Position numbers and translations under genes: made by a program. A DNA stretch of 64,000 nucleotides from Morella rubra (lineage: Eukaryota; Streptophyta; Magnoliopsida; Fagales; Myricaceae), in assembly GCA_003952965.2 (NCBI GenBank), contig CM025855.1:21825122-21889121 (forward strand). Reading direction: 5' to 3'. Of the stretch, positions 24,332 to 36,254 are shown piece by piece. The first letter of the stretch is position 1. Every line of letters starts with the position of its first letter. Under the pieces are notes generated by a model that did no database searches, was not told the DNA's origin, and saw nothing but the letters and a program-made list of their open reading frames with translations.

Positions 24332-24689
24332 GCAGAAGGTTTTGTATTAACAAATGTGTTATACATACCTTATTTTTCTGTAAATCTCATATCAGCAAGT
24401 AAACTCATCTCTGACCTCTCCTGTTGTTTGATTTTTCTTCATGGACTGATATATTCAAGATCTTTCTCACTTGAGAATGATTGGAATTGCTAAGCTGCAC
24501 CAAGGTCCATATCAATTGCAGATTGCAGATTCTAATTCTTCACATATTTCTTCTTGTAATGTCAGTTCGCATAAATCAAATTCTCTATGGCATTGTCATT
24601 TGGGACACTTGTCAGACTCAAGATTGCAATTAATAAAACCAACTTTACCAAGTTCTGATATTCATTCTGCTTCTACTCATATACACTGC
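24332..24689 (+). pseudogene. element E protease/pre-integrase relict, truncated by D
   Basis: Reads VLYIPYFSVNLISASKLIS (the end of the protease-adjacent block), QGPYQLQ and LWHCHLGHLSDSRLQLIKP (the GAG-pre-integrase HHCC start), then stops at the edge of element D. Sequence on the far side of D (36932 on) does not continue this copia element. Confidence 0.75.
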
Positions 24690-25963
24690 TGTGAGTCTGA
24701 AAATCAATCCAAGAGGGAGGTTGAATTGGGTTTATAAAAAATTTAGTCCCTTTTTGATAAAAACTCAGATCAGAAAAATACTCATTTTTAACGAATAAAA
24801 GTGTAGATTTGAATATGTTTAATGTTAAGGCCAAAGATAAACAATAAATAATAGCAATAAAGTAAAGAGTATGGAAGAGAGATAACACCGCTATTTTTAG
24901 GTGGTTCGGCCAAGACTTGCTACGTCCACCCCAAGGCTATCGCCTTCCTTGGGCTTCTCCACTATAATCCAATAGTGTCTACAACTTAGCCTTAGGGTGC
25001 TAAGTAACCGTTACAAGAGTTTTTCTGAGCTCACTCTTCAATTTGTCACAAATCTCAAAGCCTATGAGATTTCTTCTATCCTCACGGGTAGGCCCAAGTG
25101 TATCCCACACTCAAAGGTTTTCAAAGTTTAATGATATGAATGAATAAACAATAGCTCTCTAACCAAATCAGCAAAACAAAGCTTAATAAATGGCTACAAG
25201 ACAAGATCTGATGATGATGACAGCAATGGCAGACCAAGTTTTCTTGGAAAACGTGCAGCCTTTGTCTTTTGCTCTTTTCTCTCACTTAATGGAGGCTAGG
25301 TCAAGATTGATGATGTAGAGAGGCAAAAGTTGTGCAAAAGTTTTCTTCTCTCTCTCCATAAGGTTCCCTTTATAGGTCTTCAGTCTTTGGGAGTCCAGAG
25401 GACCTTTTTGGAATGTTGAAAATGTGTCCTAAGTGCAATGACGTCTTGATTCGCGTGCTGAGTCGTCTTTTTATAAACGGGGTTCCCGCAACATGTGTCG
25501 ACACATATATGCCTATGTGTTGACACCTTCATCAAGTCTGGAACTGACTCGCAGGTGCCTGTGGCATGTGTCAACACTTCTTCACCATGTGTTGACACCA
25601 TCGTCACATGTGTCAACACTTTGCTTCCCATGTGTCGACACCATCGAAATGACAATTTGGCTTCTGTGCTATGTGTCAACACCATCTTGGCAGATAGAGT
25701 TTTTCAGTGCTTTTTGAATCCAATCTTCTTCATTTCAACTTCAAAACTCCTACAATGAAAAATAGCATAGTTTAGGTGCAAGCCATAGTGTTTAAATCTA
25801 ATATAGGGCATAAAGAATTAACGATAAAATTTAAATACAATTGAGTACTCTTGATTGAATAGTGGATTGACAACCGCGTATTCTAAAATACTTTCAAAGC
25901 TATTTTATCATTTGTTATCATCAAAATCAAGTTAGATAGCTCAAGATCAACCTTGGGCTAACA
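24690..25963 (-). repeat. element D 3' LTR
   Basis: 1274 bp, minus-strand start TGTTAGCCCAAGG at 25963, end ...GACTCACA at 24690. It shares the GGTGGTTCGGCCAA block with the B family but is otherwise distinct. 25490-25680 holds at least six GTGTCGACAC or GTGTTGACAC/GTGTCAACAC palindromes spaced 20-50 bp apart. Confidence 0.9.
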
Positions 25964-25984
25964 ATCTCCCCTTTTTGATGATGA
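25964..25984 (-). promoter_or_regulatory. element D polypurine tract
   Basis: Minus strand ...CATCAAAAAGGGGAGAT abuts the LTR start, as in element B. Confidence 0.8.
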
Positions 25985-26729
25985 CAAATCCCTTTTTAAA
26001 GATCTTTGCAATGAAAACACAAAGCTCCCCCTGAGAACAAGCAAAAGTTTTTAAAAATAGTTTGTTGCAAAGGGCTTTGAATTTTTAGAAAATTTTGCAA
26101 GAGTCTCCTTTGTATTTAGAGGTTTCCAAAAATTTAAAACCTGTTAGAAACACTTTTATATCATCTTCCAAACTTCTCAAACTCCATAATATGATCTCAA
26201 ATCACAAACACTTCAATATTCTTGAAATAAACCGGAGCTAGAAGTTTAGGAATACTACCTTGACCACGAGGCTCTGCAAATTTGAGAAAATATATCAAAT
26301 AAGATACCATTTTCAGTCAGAGTTATGTAAGGATAAAAAGAATTAACACAAAATCATTAATAACAAGCAATCAGAGTCAAACAATTACAAAGATATATGA
26401 AAATGTAATGGAATGAAATGTTTCTCTAAAAAAGAGTACGACAATATTACATATACTTCTCCCCTTTGGCATCATCAAAAAGAGAGGGAGGGTAAGGTAA
26501 ATGAATGGGAATGGCTAAGCTTGAGAGCTTTGATGGGACAAGTACTCTGCCATGAAATCTGACCAGGATTAGCTGAACCAGTTAAGCCAAGCAATCATGT
26601 AGGGACGTAGATATCTATCCGAGTCGGTGAAGACATTAACATGATGAGTGATAGTCGTAGCAGCTCGGTTGATGTTAGTAATCACATATCCATAGACTTC
26701 TTCAAATCATTTGTATGGCCTCTGTAGGT
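25985..26729 (-). other. element D 3' untranslated region
   Basis: Non-coding and AT-rich. It is similar in wording to 8541-9080 of element B (for example GCTCCCCCTGAGAACAAG on the plus strand), confirming that B and D are relatives. Confidence 0.6.
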
Positions 26730-28023
26730 CTTCCATCAATCCCACATCACATTTCTACTAATGTCTAAGTGTTTGATGCAGACGGTGTGAGTAGGACGAG
26801 CTTTACGAAGTGATAAAGCCAACTTTGCAGTATGAGACGCTAATAAAGATTTGATCTCCTCAAAACCTATCCATAGATCAACATGAGTAGAGAACAATTG
26901 ATCCCTGAGATCTGAAACGGAGGCTTCCAGGAGAGCGAGCCTAGTAACATGAGATCCTGAAGCAATTGATCTGCCAATAGCTGGAGTGTGTGGAGTTTGT
27001 GGAGAGGCTGACACTGGAACGTCATCCTCTACTTTGTCTTCAGTCATTGGTTCCACTTCCTCTGGATCCTTTTCTTCAGTTGCTTCTTCATTTGCTTCTT
27101 CCTTTTGAATCTCTTGAGAAGGAGTTGCCACTGCCTTCTTTACCCATTCATCATCTTCATTTTGAAACGAAGCCCATAAGACACAAATTCTTCTGATTGT
27201 ATTCCCAGGAGATCTTTGGTTTTTCTCGTTCTTCACCACTGGTCTCAACATCATGCAGATCAAAAATCTGAGTCAAGAGCATCCCATAAGGCAACCCTTG
27301 CCTTTTCTTCTCACAAGCTGTCTTCATATGGTTCAACAGGAGGTGGCCAAGATTCATTTGGCCCTTGTAATCAGGCAGTACAACACAAATAAATCTAGGA
27401 AAGTAACATACTCAAATTTTCCCGTCCTGGGGAGTATAATGTTACAAACCATGTGATGTAATAATCTCCTATGCACATTTAGGTAACTAGCAATAGGTTT
27501 CTCAACCTCAGTCAAATCAGGGTCATCCATAACTACCCTGAATATATCTATGGGCTATACATCTGATAAAACAGCCCAAGTATATGACTTAAAGAACTTC
27601 ACCCCAGAATTGGGGGAAAGGGCCATGACATTAAGCCCATTAACAGATAAATCCAACTCTTTCCCTTTCACAAATCCTGAATCAGTTTCAGACATATCAA
27701 AATGAAAGTTTGCATACGATTGTTTCACTAAATTGGGAAATGAATCACACTTCAAAATAATAAAATTGGACCAGCCCTATGCCTCAAATAGCTCCTGAAA
27801 ATCAAACACATTTTCCATAAACCATGACAACAAAACCCATCTTCCAAAGATTACCTTGCGATTGTTGAAGTCGCTGTGAAATCGTTGCTAGTGGAGTCTA
27901 GATCGAAAAGGGAGACTCTCTGATGGAGCAATAGATTCCTCTTCTCTTCTTGGTCTCTGCCTTGGCCTAGAAGATTCGCCACGGTCGAAGACTCTCTTCC
28001 TTCGTCTACTAGACATCTCGAAG
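26730..28023 (-). pseudogene. element D extra ORF (plant transposon-protein-like domain)
   Basis: It lies between RNase H and the 3' LTR in the same sense as pol. From the ATG at about 28015 it reads a basic start (MSSRRRKRVFDRGESSRPRQ). A globular part follows with CDSFPNLVKQSYANFHFDMS, KGKELDLSVNGLNVMALSPN, NIILPRTGKFEYVTFLDLF and LPYGMLLTQIFDL. The C-terminus is acidic and Pro/Thr-rich, then predicted coiled coil (RLALLEASVSDLRDQLF). The middle resembles the plant family usually annotated as putative plant transposon protein (Pfam Transposase_32, from memory). SIRE elements are known for an extra, so-called env-like ORF at this place. At least three stops and two frameshifts break it. I see no clear signal peptide or membrane span. 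Confidence 0.65.
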
Positions 28024-28559
28024 GCATGGTAAGGGTGTTATCTGGAGGAGAGTGAGGGGAAATGATGAAGATTAGGTCATGGGAGAGAGAGGTCGTAAGG
28101 TTTGGTGGTGAGGGAGATGGACGACTGAGAGGTTTTAGGGCACGAGGGTGTTTGAGAGTGAGGGAGAAATGATTTTAGGGCTTTAGAGGTTAAGTATATG
28201 AGGTGTCGACTCATTAAATGTAAGATAAGTTAATGAATGCAAATGAATCGACGTTTTAAAACTGCCCTTTCGAAACATGTGTCGACACATATAAAGCCCT
28301 AAACATGTGTTGAATAGTGTCGACACATACAAATTCCAAAGAAAACAATCGAGCAAGTCCAGAAGTGTCGACACTTGAGGATTCAAGTGTTGACACATGA
28401 CATGTAAATGTGTAAAATGACATGTTTTCAATCAGAAAATGTATGATGCAATCCAATTAAGTATGAAAACATATAATCACCTCAAAAAATCATTCAACCA
28501 ACACACAAATGATACAATAAGCAATTCATATCAATATCAATCATTCAGGGGGAAACGCA
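28024..28559 (-). other. element D spacer with GTGTCGACAC palindromes
   Basis: Non-coding spacer between RNase H and the extra ORF. 28200-28400 carries several GTGTCGACAC-type palindromes (for example 28278-28290, 28317-28327, 28366-28375), the same word that clusters in the LTRs. It could be a second promoter or splice region for the downstream ORF; nothing else supports that. Confidence 0.5.
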
Positions 28560-29075
28560 TACCGATCTCTGGACGAATGAAGTAGAAATGATCTCATTGA
28601 GAGGTTTCTGAATATATCAGCAAGTTGAAGATCTGTGCTTACAAACTCAAGAATAATATCACCTTTTTGAGCATGATCACACAGAAAATGATGTTTGATC
28701 TCAATATGCTTAGTCCTAGAGTGCTGAATGAGATTTTTAGAAAGGTTTATAGCACTCGTGTATCACACTTGATCGGGATGAGAGAAAAATGAAGATTAAA
28801 ATATTTCAATTGTTGTTTCATCCACAATATTTGTGTGCAACAGTTTCCAGGAACAATATACTCGGCCTCTGTGGTTGATAAAGTCACACATTTTGTTTCT
28901 TACAAAACTAAGACACTAGAGATGGGCCAAGAAACTGACATGCACCACTAATACTTTTTCTATCAAGTTTACAACCAGCATAATCAGCATCCGAGTATTC
29001 TTGCAAATTAAATTCAACACTCTTGGGATAAAACAAACCAAGATCTTGTGTGCCAACAAGGTAACAAAATATTCT
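28560..29075 (-). pseudogene. element D RNase H domain
   Basis: Minus-strand frames read RIFCYLVGTQDLGLFYPKS, EYSDADYAGCKLDRKSISG and ACQFLGPSLVS (28908-29093). Further down, in another frame, come the TKHI and DIFTKPL-type ends of copia RNase H. The ADYAG block holds the first catalytic Asp. The domain is cut at 29080 by solo LTR F and continues as RT from 31389. Confidence 0.82.
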
Positions 29076-29802
29076 CTTAATGTCATACCCCAAACTTCTA
29101 GCATAGCATGCATGTTGTTTACTTTTGTTTAGTAGTGTATTGGGGGGTACTTAGTGACTAAGTGAGATTTTTAGTACTTGATGAATTAAGTTCAAAACCT
29201 TGATTAGGACATGATTTAGTGAGATTTTGATTCACATGCAACTAGGTGTTGTTCAAAATATTAAGGAGCTTGTAATGGATCAATTTAGTTTTTTAAGCTA
29301 GTAGGACGTTTTTATCTGAAACTGAACCACATGATTTTTATTTTTTTTAATATGTTGGGAGATTATCCACGAGTTTATGGTTTAAATTTGGAGACTTTTT
29401 TTTTTCGGAAGCAAGTAGGTCAATTAATCGGAAGCAATTAGGTTGATTTACGATCATCGGCGAATTAGTGAAGCGATTAGCAAAAATTAGCCATTAAACA
29501 TGAGAAATTCGGCTGCCCTAGAGAGTGACACCTATGAGGGCTAGATAGCACAACGAATCGAAGCTTGAAGTATGACGAATCGAAGCTAGAAGCACGACCA
29601 AAAAGGCTAGGACCTAGGCAGCTCGAGGTGTTGACCACCGGTGAACTTAGGTGGCGTCTCACCTAAGCTATAAGGTGAATTTAGGCCATAGAATGCTCAG
29701 CAGCTGCTTGGAGTGGTCCGGTGTCGTCGTAAGACTGATGTAGCCTTTTGAGTCATCGAAGCTAGCCTAGACACGTGTCGCAATGTGACGAACCAAGTTG
29801 CC

Positions 29803-29810
29803 TATAAATA
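29803..29810 (+). promoter_or_regulatory. TATA box of solo LTR F
   Basis: TATAAATA followed by a G run lies about 720 bp into the LTR and would mark the U3/R boundary region of the original element. Confidence 0.55.
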
Positions 29811-30379
29811 GGGGGTGGCCAACCATTTACACTTACACTAGCTTCTTTGATAATTTTGAGATAAACGTGATATTAGTAGTAAAGTGAAGTAGAAGGAAGA
29901 AGGAAGGAATCGATTAAGAGAAGTTCAGCGAAGATTAAGCTCTCTTAAAGGTAAAGTTTAGTTGGTTATCTTTGATTTCGATTCAAGTTTTCAAGATGAT
30001 TATTGTAAATCTCTTGTGTTTATTATTCTAGCATCTCTTGATGTTATTAGTATTTTTCTATTCTTCCTATTGTTCTTGATATTCTTCGTGTTCTTGACGA
30101 AGAACAAGCTCGACCTTTTGAAAAAGTATCATTTTCAAAGTTCGATTCATTTTCAAGTTGTTTTTCAACTTTGATCCTTTTCTTTTCAAAATTTCTTCCA
30201 AAAGTTATTTTCAAAGTTTGAACATATTTCTTTCCTTCTGATTTCAATAGTTTTTATGTCAAAATTGGTATTTTCTACGTGGTGATTAAGCCGGTTTTTA
30301 ACCGAGAAATCAGAGTGCTGTTTTTGTCTTCACAACACTTTCCTATGAGAAATGTTTTATAATGTCCAGATGATAGAAA

Positions 30380-30775
30380 CGAGTTAAGGTATTGCATATC
30401 ATAATGAGATGTATGGGCATTGATATGAGACATGCATACTTAACTTGTACGTTGGAAAGGAATATTGTTGATGTTCAAGTATGGTTAAGGTGTTGCATAT
30501 CATGAATGATATGTATGGCATTGACATGAGACATGCATACTTAACATAATACTGTGAAGACGTGACAGTACTATGCACAAGAGGATGTGTTCACTTGTTG
30601 TGACATTCTGGCCTCTTCGTCCTGCGCAGAAAGATCCTTTGTTAGGATAACTCACTCTGGGAGTTTGAGACCGTATTGTACTCTGGGAGTACTACTGCAA
30701 AGATATGGAAGGTTACTTGTAACCCATCACTCTGGCCAAGTGATTCACTCTGGGAGTGAGAGTAGTGGTGATTGA
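30380..30775. repeat. internal repeats in solo LTR F
   Basis: A roughly 60-bp block (GTTAAGGTRTTGCATATCAT... ending GAGACATGCATACTTAAC) occurs at about 30383-30443 and 30485-30546, roughly 100 bp apart. It is followed at 30650-30760 by four CACTCTGGGAGT-type words. Confidence 0.75.
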
Positions 30776-31393
30776 GAATAGAAAAAGGAAAAGATCATTT
30801 TTGAGAAAATGAGTCTTTTCATTTACTTTCTTATTCTATTGAGATTTTATTGTTGAATGGGTTTCTACTTTTATTGTATTGTTATTCTGTTATACTAACC
30901 GCTGACTTTACTGAATCATTTGGACTCATCGTTCTTTGTCAAATATTTTTCTTTAGTAGATGTCTGAGGTTTATTTGGGAGAGTTCACCAAGGCTATTCA
31001 ACATGGCTTGTCACTCTGGAGTTGAGTTTCCGTGTTTATGTCACACGTGACCTAGATATTCGGATAGAGGGATGAGGACATAGGTGGATCACTCCGCACT
31101 CTAGTAATTATGTCAACATCTCAGACTTGGATAACATTGATGATGAAGATTAGAGATCTTCGGTTTATGTTTTCTTAGTATTTTTGCTGCATTTTTCTTT
31201 TTAGTATGTACATTATAGAAAGTTGGTCCTCTTTTGTAATACCTCAGTATTAATAAAAGGTCCTTCGTGTGTTTTGCTTAGTATCTTGTTGCTCTGTCAA
31301 TCTTCCCATAGGCCGTAACCTCAACTTTATTAGCTGTGTCAATTACTACAGGACAACACTTGAGGTCATCATGGTCCGGGCTATTACACTTAA

Positions 31394-32876
31394 CTGCAAG
31401 GAGGTGAGACTCCTTAGGGTAAGACTGAAATCTCGCACATATATACACACTAAACATGATATCATGTCTACTTGCAGTAAGGTAAAGTAAAGAGTCAATC
31501 ATACCTCGATACCTCATTTGGTCAACATTTTTACCTTTTTCATCTTTCTCCATTTTGGTTGATGGACTCATTGGTGTACCCATAAGTTTTGAGTTGTCCA
31601 TCCCAAATCTTTTGAGAAGTCTCTTGTGTACTTAGCTTGGTTAATGAAGATGCCATCATGATTTTGTTAATCTAAAGCCCGAGAAAGTAATTCAACTCTC
31701 CCATAAGGCTCATTTCGAATTCACCTTTCATTACATTGGAAAACTCCTCACAAAGAGACTCGTTAGTAGAACCAAATATGATATCATCAACATAAATATG
31801 AACGATATCGATAATACCTTGTGAAAATTCATTTTCAATAAGGAAAGAACTCAATCGTTCATACCATGCCCGAGGTGTTTGCTTCAAGCCATATAAAACT
31901 TTTGTGAGCTTGAACACATTATGTGGCTGCTTTCATCTTCAAATCCAGGAGTCTGTTCTACATACACTTCATTAGAAAGATAACCGTTAAGAGAAGTACA
32001 TTTCACATCCAATTGAAATAATTTGAAATCTTTAAAGCACGTAAATGTAAGCAACATGCGAATAGATTTTAAACGAGTAACAGGTGCGAAGGTTTCATCA
32101 AAATCATTCCCTCTTCTTGATTATAACCTTAGGCTACTAACCTTGCATTGTTCCTTACCACAACCCCAGATTCATCCATTTTGTTTCGAAAAACCCATTT
32201 AGTACCAATAACTGGATGATCTTTGGGTCTAAGAACTAGATGCCATACCTGATTTTTCTCAAACTGTTTTAATTCATCCTCCATGGCATGGATCCAACTT
32301 TCATCATCTTTTGCCTCAGAAATATTCTTTGGCTCAATTTGAGAAAGTAAGGCAAAATTGTTAGCTTGATTTTAAGAAGAGCGAGTTCTTACACCTTTCT
32401 CAACATTACCAATGACTTGATTGATAGGATAATTTCTGACAAATTTCCAAGCCTTTGGTAGATCATTGTTGCTTTGAGGTTTCTTCTTCTTCTTCTTCAA
32501 GATCTTGTTCATCTTTGTCTTGTGGCTGAAAGACTTCTTTCACTTCACTTGTAGCAGGTTTCTCACCACCTTTATCAAGATTACAACATCCTCATCATCT
32601 CTTTTCAGAGAAATGTTAGATTCATCAAATACTACATGTATGGATTCTTCAACAACCAAAGTTCTCTTATTAAACACGCGATAAGCCTTACTAGAAATAG
32701 AATAACCAAGAAATATACCTTCATCAGCTTTCGCATCAAACTTACCCAAGTTGTCTTTGTTGTTGTTGAGAATGAAACACTTGCAACCAAATACATGAAA
32801 ATAACCAATGTTGGTTTTCTATTTTTCCATAGCTCATATGGAGTTTTCTTAAGAATTGGCCTTATCATACATCGAT
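31394..32876 (-). pseudogene. element D reverse transcriptase, broken
   Basis: Frame 31672-31917 includes KVLYGLKQTPRAWYERLSSF and IYVDDIIFGSTNES with the catalytic YVDD. About 17 residues normally present between the SRG and IYVDD blocks are missing, a deletion just ahead of the active site. Frame 31394-31601 carries KMEKDEKGKNVDQMRYRGM. Frame 32540-32749 is the GKFDAKADEGIFLGYS block between integrase and RT. Several frameshifts separate these, and the N-terminal fingers (32000-32480) are stop-ridden. Confidence 0.83.
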
Positions 32877-33914
32877 TCATGACATAGTAGCTAGTGTTAA
32901 TAGCTTCTGTCCAAAAATAATATGGCAAGTTGTTTTCACAAAGGATGGTCCTCGCCATTTCTTAAGAGTCCTATTCTTCCTCTCAACAACCTCGTTTTGT
33001 TGAGAAGTCCTAGGAGCAGAGAAGTTATGGTTTATACCAAAATCACCACAAAATTTTGCAAATGAGAAGTTTTTAAATTCTTTTCTATGGTCACTCCTTA
33101 TGCTAGAAATAGCAAAACCTTTTTCATTTTGAATCCTCTTGCATAGTTTTTCAAATGCATCAAAGGCCTCATCCTTATGAGCTAAGAAAAGAACCCATGT
33201 AAATCTACTATAATCATCAACCACAACAAAGCCATATCGTTTGCCACCCAAGCTTGACGTTCGGGTTGGACCAAACAAGTCCATGTGTAGAAGTTGAAGT
33301 GGTCTAGAAGTGGACACAATAGTTTTGGGTTTAACAGTTGTTCTAGTTTGTTTGCCTTTTTGATAAGCAGCACAAATTTTATCAATTTTCATAAACAAGG
33401 TTAGGCAAACCCTAATAAGGTCCTTTTTGGCTAATTTTGAAATAAGGTCCATGCTTGCATGAGCAAGTCTTCTATGCCACAACCAATTATCTTTGTCACT
33501 TAGAGATAAAAGACATTTTACATTTTCAGAAGAGATGTTCTCTAAGTGAACAACATACACATTTTCTTGTCGATGTCCGACAAACAAGACTTTCTTGTCT
33601 TCAATGTTTTCAACAATGCATATTGATGATTCAAATATAACTCGGTTTCCCTTATCACATAATTGACTGATGCTCAACAAATTATGCTTCAAACCATCAA
33701 CAAATAAGACATGTTCAATGGTAGGATTAGGAGTCATACCAACATTTCCAATACCAAGAATCCTTCCTTTTCCATTATCACCAAAAGTAACTGATCCTTT
33801 TTCTTTTGGGTTAAGAGATTTGAACCAACTCTTATCCCCTGTCATGTGCTTGGAGCATCTGCTATCAAGAACCCAATATTCCTTGACTTCGGTTGACTTT
33901 AAGCACTCTTGCAA
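32877..33914 (-). CDS. element D protease-integrase segment of pol
   Basis: 345 open codons, the longest frame in D. In order: WVLDSRCSKHMTGD (copia aspartic protease; the expected DSG reads DSR, which should abolish activity), GKGRILGIGNVG, a GAG-pre-integrase block with WLWHRRLAHAS, an altered zinc Cys pair (ICAAYQKGKQ), and LLHMDLFGPT. The integrase core then has its catalytic residues visible as the D of HMDLFG, the D of IRSDH and the E of VVERKN. The last 30 codons are out of the normal frame. Integrase inserts the cDNA and protease matures the polyprotein. The first Met is internal, not a true start. Confidence 0.88.
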   Translation of the reverse strand: MQECLKSTEVKEYWVLDSRCSKHMTGDKSWFKSLNPKEKGSVTFGDNGKGRILGIGNVGMTPNPTIEHVLFVDGLKHNLLSISQLCDKGNRVIFESSICIVENIEDKKVLFVGHRQENVYVVHLENISSENVKCLLSLSDKDNWLWHRRLAHASMDLISKLAKKDLIRVCLTLFMKIDKICAAYQKGKQTRTTVKPKTIVSTSRPLQLLHMDLFGPTRTSSLGGKRYGFVVVDDYSRFTWVLFLAHKDEAFDAFEKLCKRIQNEKGFAISSIRSDHRKEFKNFSFAKFCGDFGINHNFSAPRTSQQNEVVERKNRTLKKWRGPSFVKTTCHIIFGQKLLTLATMS

Positions 33915-34520
33915 AAAGAATCATTTCTTGATTTTTTGGTACCCAAATCATTTTGGGTCCTTTGGTGTTAGAAACGGTTTCCTTCACCTTGTCCTTTGGA
34001 ATCCAAACAAATTTGATACCACTAGAAGCCCTTCTTTCTAGTTGGACAAGTATGTGAGATATGTCCAGATTTACCACAAAAGTTGCACAATCTATATGAA
34101 GTAGATGATTTTTTGATCATATAAGAATAAGATTTTTGATCATTAAAGGAATCATAACCAATGCCACTTTTGTTGAAACAACACCTTTTGAGAACCAAGA
34201 AGAATATCAAGGTTCTTCTTCCCTTGAGTGAACTTTGCAAGATCATTCGTAAGAGTTTCAACTTTTGATTTTAAAGAATCACTTTCAGCAATCAAAAAAT
34301 TTATTTTGTTTTGCAAAGGTATTTCATTTTCTTCTTTGATCCTTGCAAGATCATCTCTAAGAGTAAACACTTGCTTTTCAAAGTGTCGTTCTCTTTTGAA
34401 ACATTTTCAAAACTCTTTTTAAGAGAACTATATTTTGAAACAATTCTTTTCAGTTCTATATATTGCTCAGCAAAGCATCTTGCAATTCATCAAATGAAAA
34501 ACATTAATTAAGTGAAGATT
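33915..34520 (-). pseudogene. element D gag-pol linker with zinc knuckle
   Basis: Overlapping minus-strand frames (34022-34261, 34152-34370) give DDLARIKEENE, ETLTNDLAKFTQGKKNLDIL and CNFCGKSGHISHTCP, with the same coiled-coil plus knuckle arrangement as 12291-12761 of B. Frame breaks lie near 34190 and 34030. Confidence 0.75.
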
Positions 34521-35270
34521 GTACCTCATCCTCGCTATTTTTTGCCATCAAACAAAGGTTTGCAACTTCCTCTTCTTCACTTTTGCTTTCACTCTCATCT
34601 GATTCTCCCCATGCAGCTAAGATGCTTTCTTCTTATCCTTGAAGTCTCTTGACTTCTTGTGCGGTTCAGCATTGGGACATTCAGATTTGATATGACCCGG
34701 CTTTGCATCCAAAACAGATGGTCTCATTCTTTTTATTGCTATCACTCTTGAAGTTGTTTTTCTTTGGGTACCTCTTGTCACCTTGCTTCTTTTTAAAGAA
34801 CTTCTTAAATTTCTTGTAAATAAGGCCATCTCATTGTCATCAAAAGATTCTTTACTACTAGAGTAAGAGGCTTTCAAAGCAATTCCTCTTTTGCCTTTTC
34901 CATCAATCTCGTCTATTTCACTTGGTTCATCTCGTGGGTCATGAGAGATCCCATAAGTTCATCCAGAGACAATCTTGTTAAGTCCTTGGCTTCCTGAATA
35001 GCTGTAACTTTAGGTTCCCAAGCCTTAGGAAGACACCTAAGAATTTTTCTCACCATTTCCACATTAGTATACACTTTACCAAGAGATTTCAATTCATTGA
35101 TAATATCAATAAAGCGAGTAAACATGGTAGAGATAGATTCATCAGATCATCTTAAACAGTTCATAGCTATGCACAAGTATACTAATCTTGTTCTCCTTAA
35201 TTAGTATCTTCATGAGTAACTAACAATTTTTCCATATTTCCTTAGCAGATTCTTAAGTTAGCATCACACA
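34521..35270 (-). pseudogene. element D gag, partial tandem duplicate
   Basis: Frames 34617-34877 and 34913-35125 repeat the C-terminal half of gag: INELKSLGKVYTNVEMVRKI, LPKAWEPKVTAIQEAKDL, DELMGSLMTHEM, then the acidic/basic region and KPGHIKSECP. The same blocks recur at 35400-35900 in the main gag copy, about 740 bp away. This copy also has a clear SYSSSKESF region and a knuckle missing one Cys. It sits between the linker and the other gag copy, so it breaks the polyprotein order. Confidence 0.8.
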
Positions 35271-35379
35271 ATGCCTTATGATCAGCATGCATTATTCTTG
35301 AAGCCTTCAATGCGTACATCATCTTGTAATTCATCAAATTCCTCATCATCCTTTGCCATTTTTGGTCACTCTTTCAATT

Positions 35380-36254
35380 CTCCCCATGCAAGTTTCTTTT
35401 TATCCTTGAAGTCTCCAGACTTGTGCGATTCTATGTTGGGACATTCAGATTTGATGTGACCGGACTTCATGGTCTCATTCTGCTCACCCTTGAAGTTATT
35501 CTTCTTTGGGTACCTCTTGTCACCTTGGTTCTTTTTGAAGACCTTCTTAAATTCCTTGTAAACAAGGCCATCTCATCGTCATCAGAAGATTCTTCACTAC
35601 TAGAGTAGGAGGCTTTCAAGGTAATTCCTCTTTCGCCTTTTCCATCAATCTCGTCTACTTTCACTTGGTACATTTCATGGGTCATAAAAGATCCCATAAG
35701 TTCATCCAGATACATTTTCGATAAGTCCCTGGCTTCCTGAATGGTCGTGACTTTAGGTTCCCAAGCCTTAAGGAGACACCTGAGAATTTTTCTCACCATT
35801 TTCACATTAGTATAAACTTTATCAAGAGATTTCAATTCATTTATAATATCAGGATAGCAAGTAAACATAGTAGAAATAAATTCATCAGATTTCATCTTAA
35901 ACAGTTCATAGCTATGCACAAGTATACTAATATTGTTTTCCTTGACTTTATTACTACCTTCATGAGTAATTAACAATTTTTTCCGTATTTTCTCAGCATA
36001 TTCACAACCAGAAACACGGTTAAATTCGTTAGCATCAAAAGCACAATATAAAACATTTATAGCTTTAGTATTTAAAGATATAAGCTTGTGATCAGCTTCA
36101 TCCCAATCTCTTTTCGATTTATCTAATTCGGCTTTTTCCTTCGGAATTCTAGGGTCATTCATGATAATCTTCCAGAGATCATAGTCCACAGCTTGAATGT
36201 AAATTTTCATCCTTGCTTTCCAATAGTTGTAGCACGTTCCATTGAACAAGGGAG
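35380..36254 (-). pseudogene. element D gag, N-terminal copy, 5'-truncated
   Basis: The 260-codon frame (35467-36249) runs from MFNGTCYNYWKARMKIYIQA through DLWKIIMNDPRIPKEKAE, RVSGCEYAEKI and HEGSNKVKENN to DELMGSFMTHEM and a Lys/Arg-rich tail. This is the UBN2-type copia gag that builds the particle. The Met shown is internal to the usual PPLFNGT motif; upstream residues were lost where gag joins LTR sequence at about 36255. Compared with B it has no nonsense codon in this part. Confidence 0.85.

Larger units (their letters stand above)
29081..31388 (+). mobile_element. element F: 2.3-kb solo LTR, probably Ty3/gypsy
   Basis: The segment starts TGTCATACCCCAAAC, ends GGTCCGGGCTATTACA, and is flanked by identical CTTAA at 29076-29080 and 31389-31393; the RNase H/RT coding of D resumes on both sides. 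A TATAAATA box (29803), a CTT-rich leader and a late AATAAA (31252) all point to plus orientation. No PBS, PPT or coding is inside, so it is a solo LTR. The length and the TGTCATACCCC-type start suggest a gypsy element such as the Tekay/Del group, but this is a guess. Confidence 0.85.
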
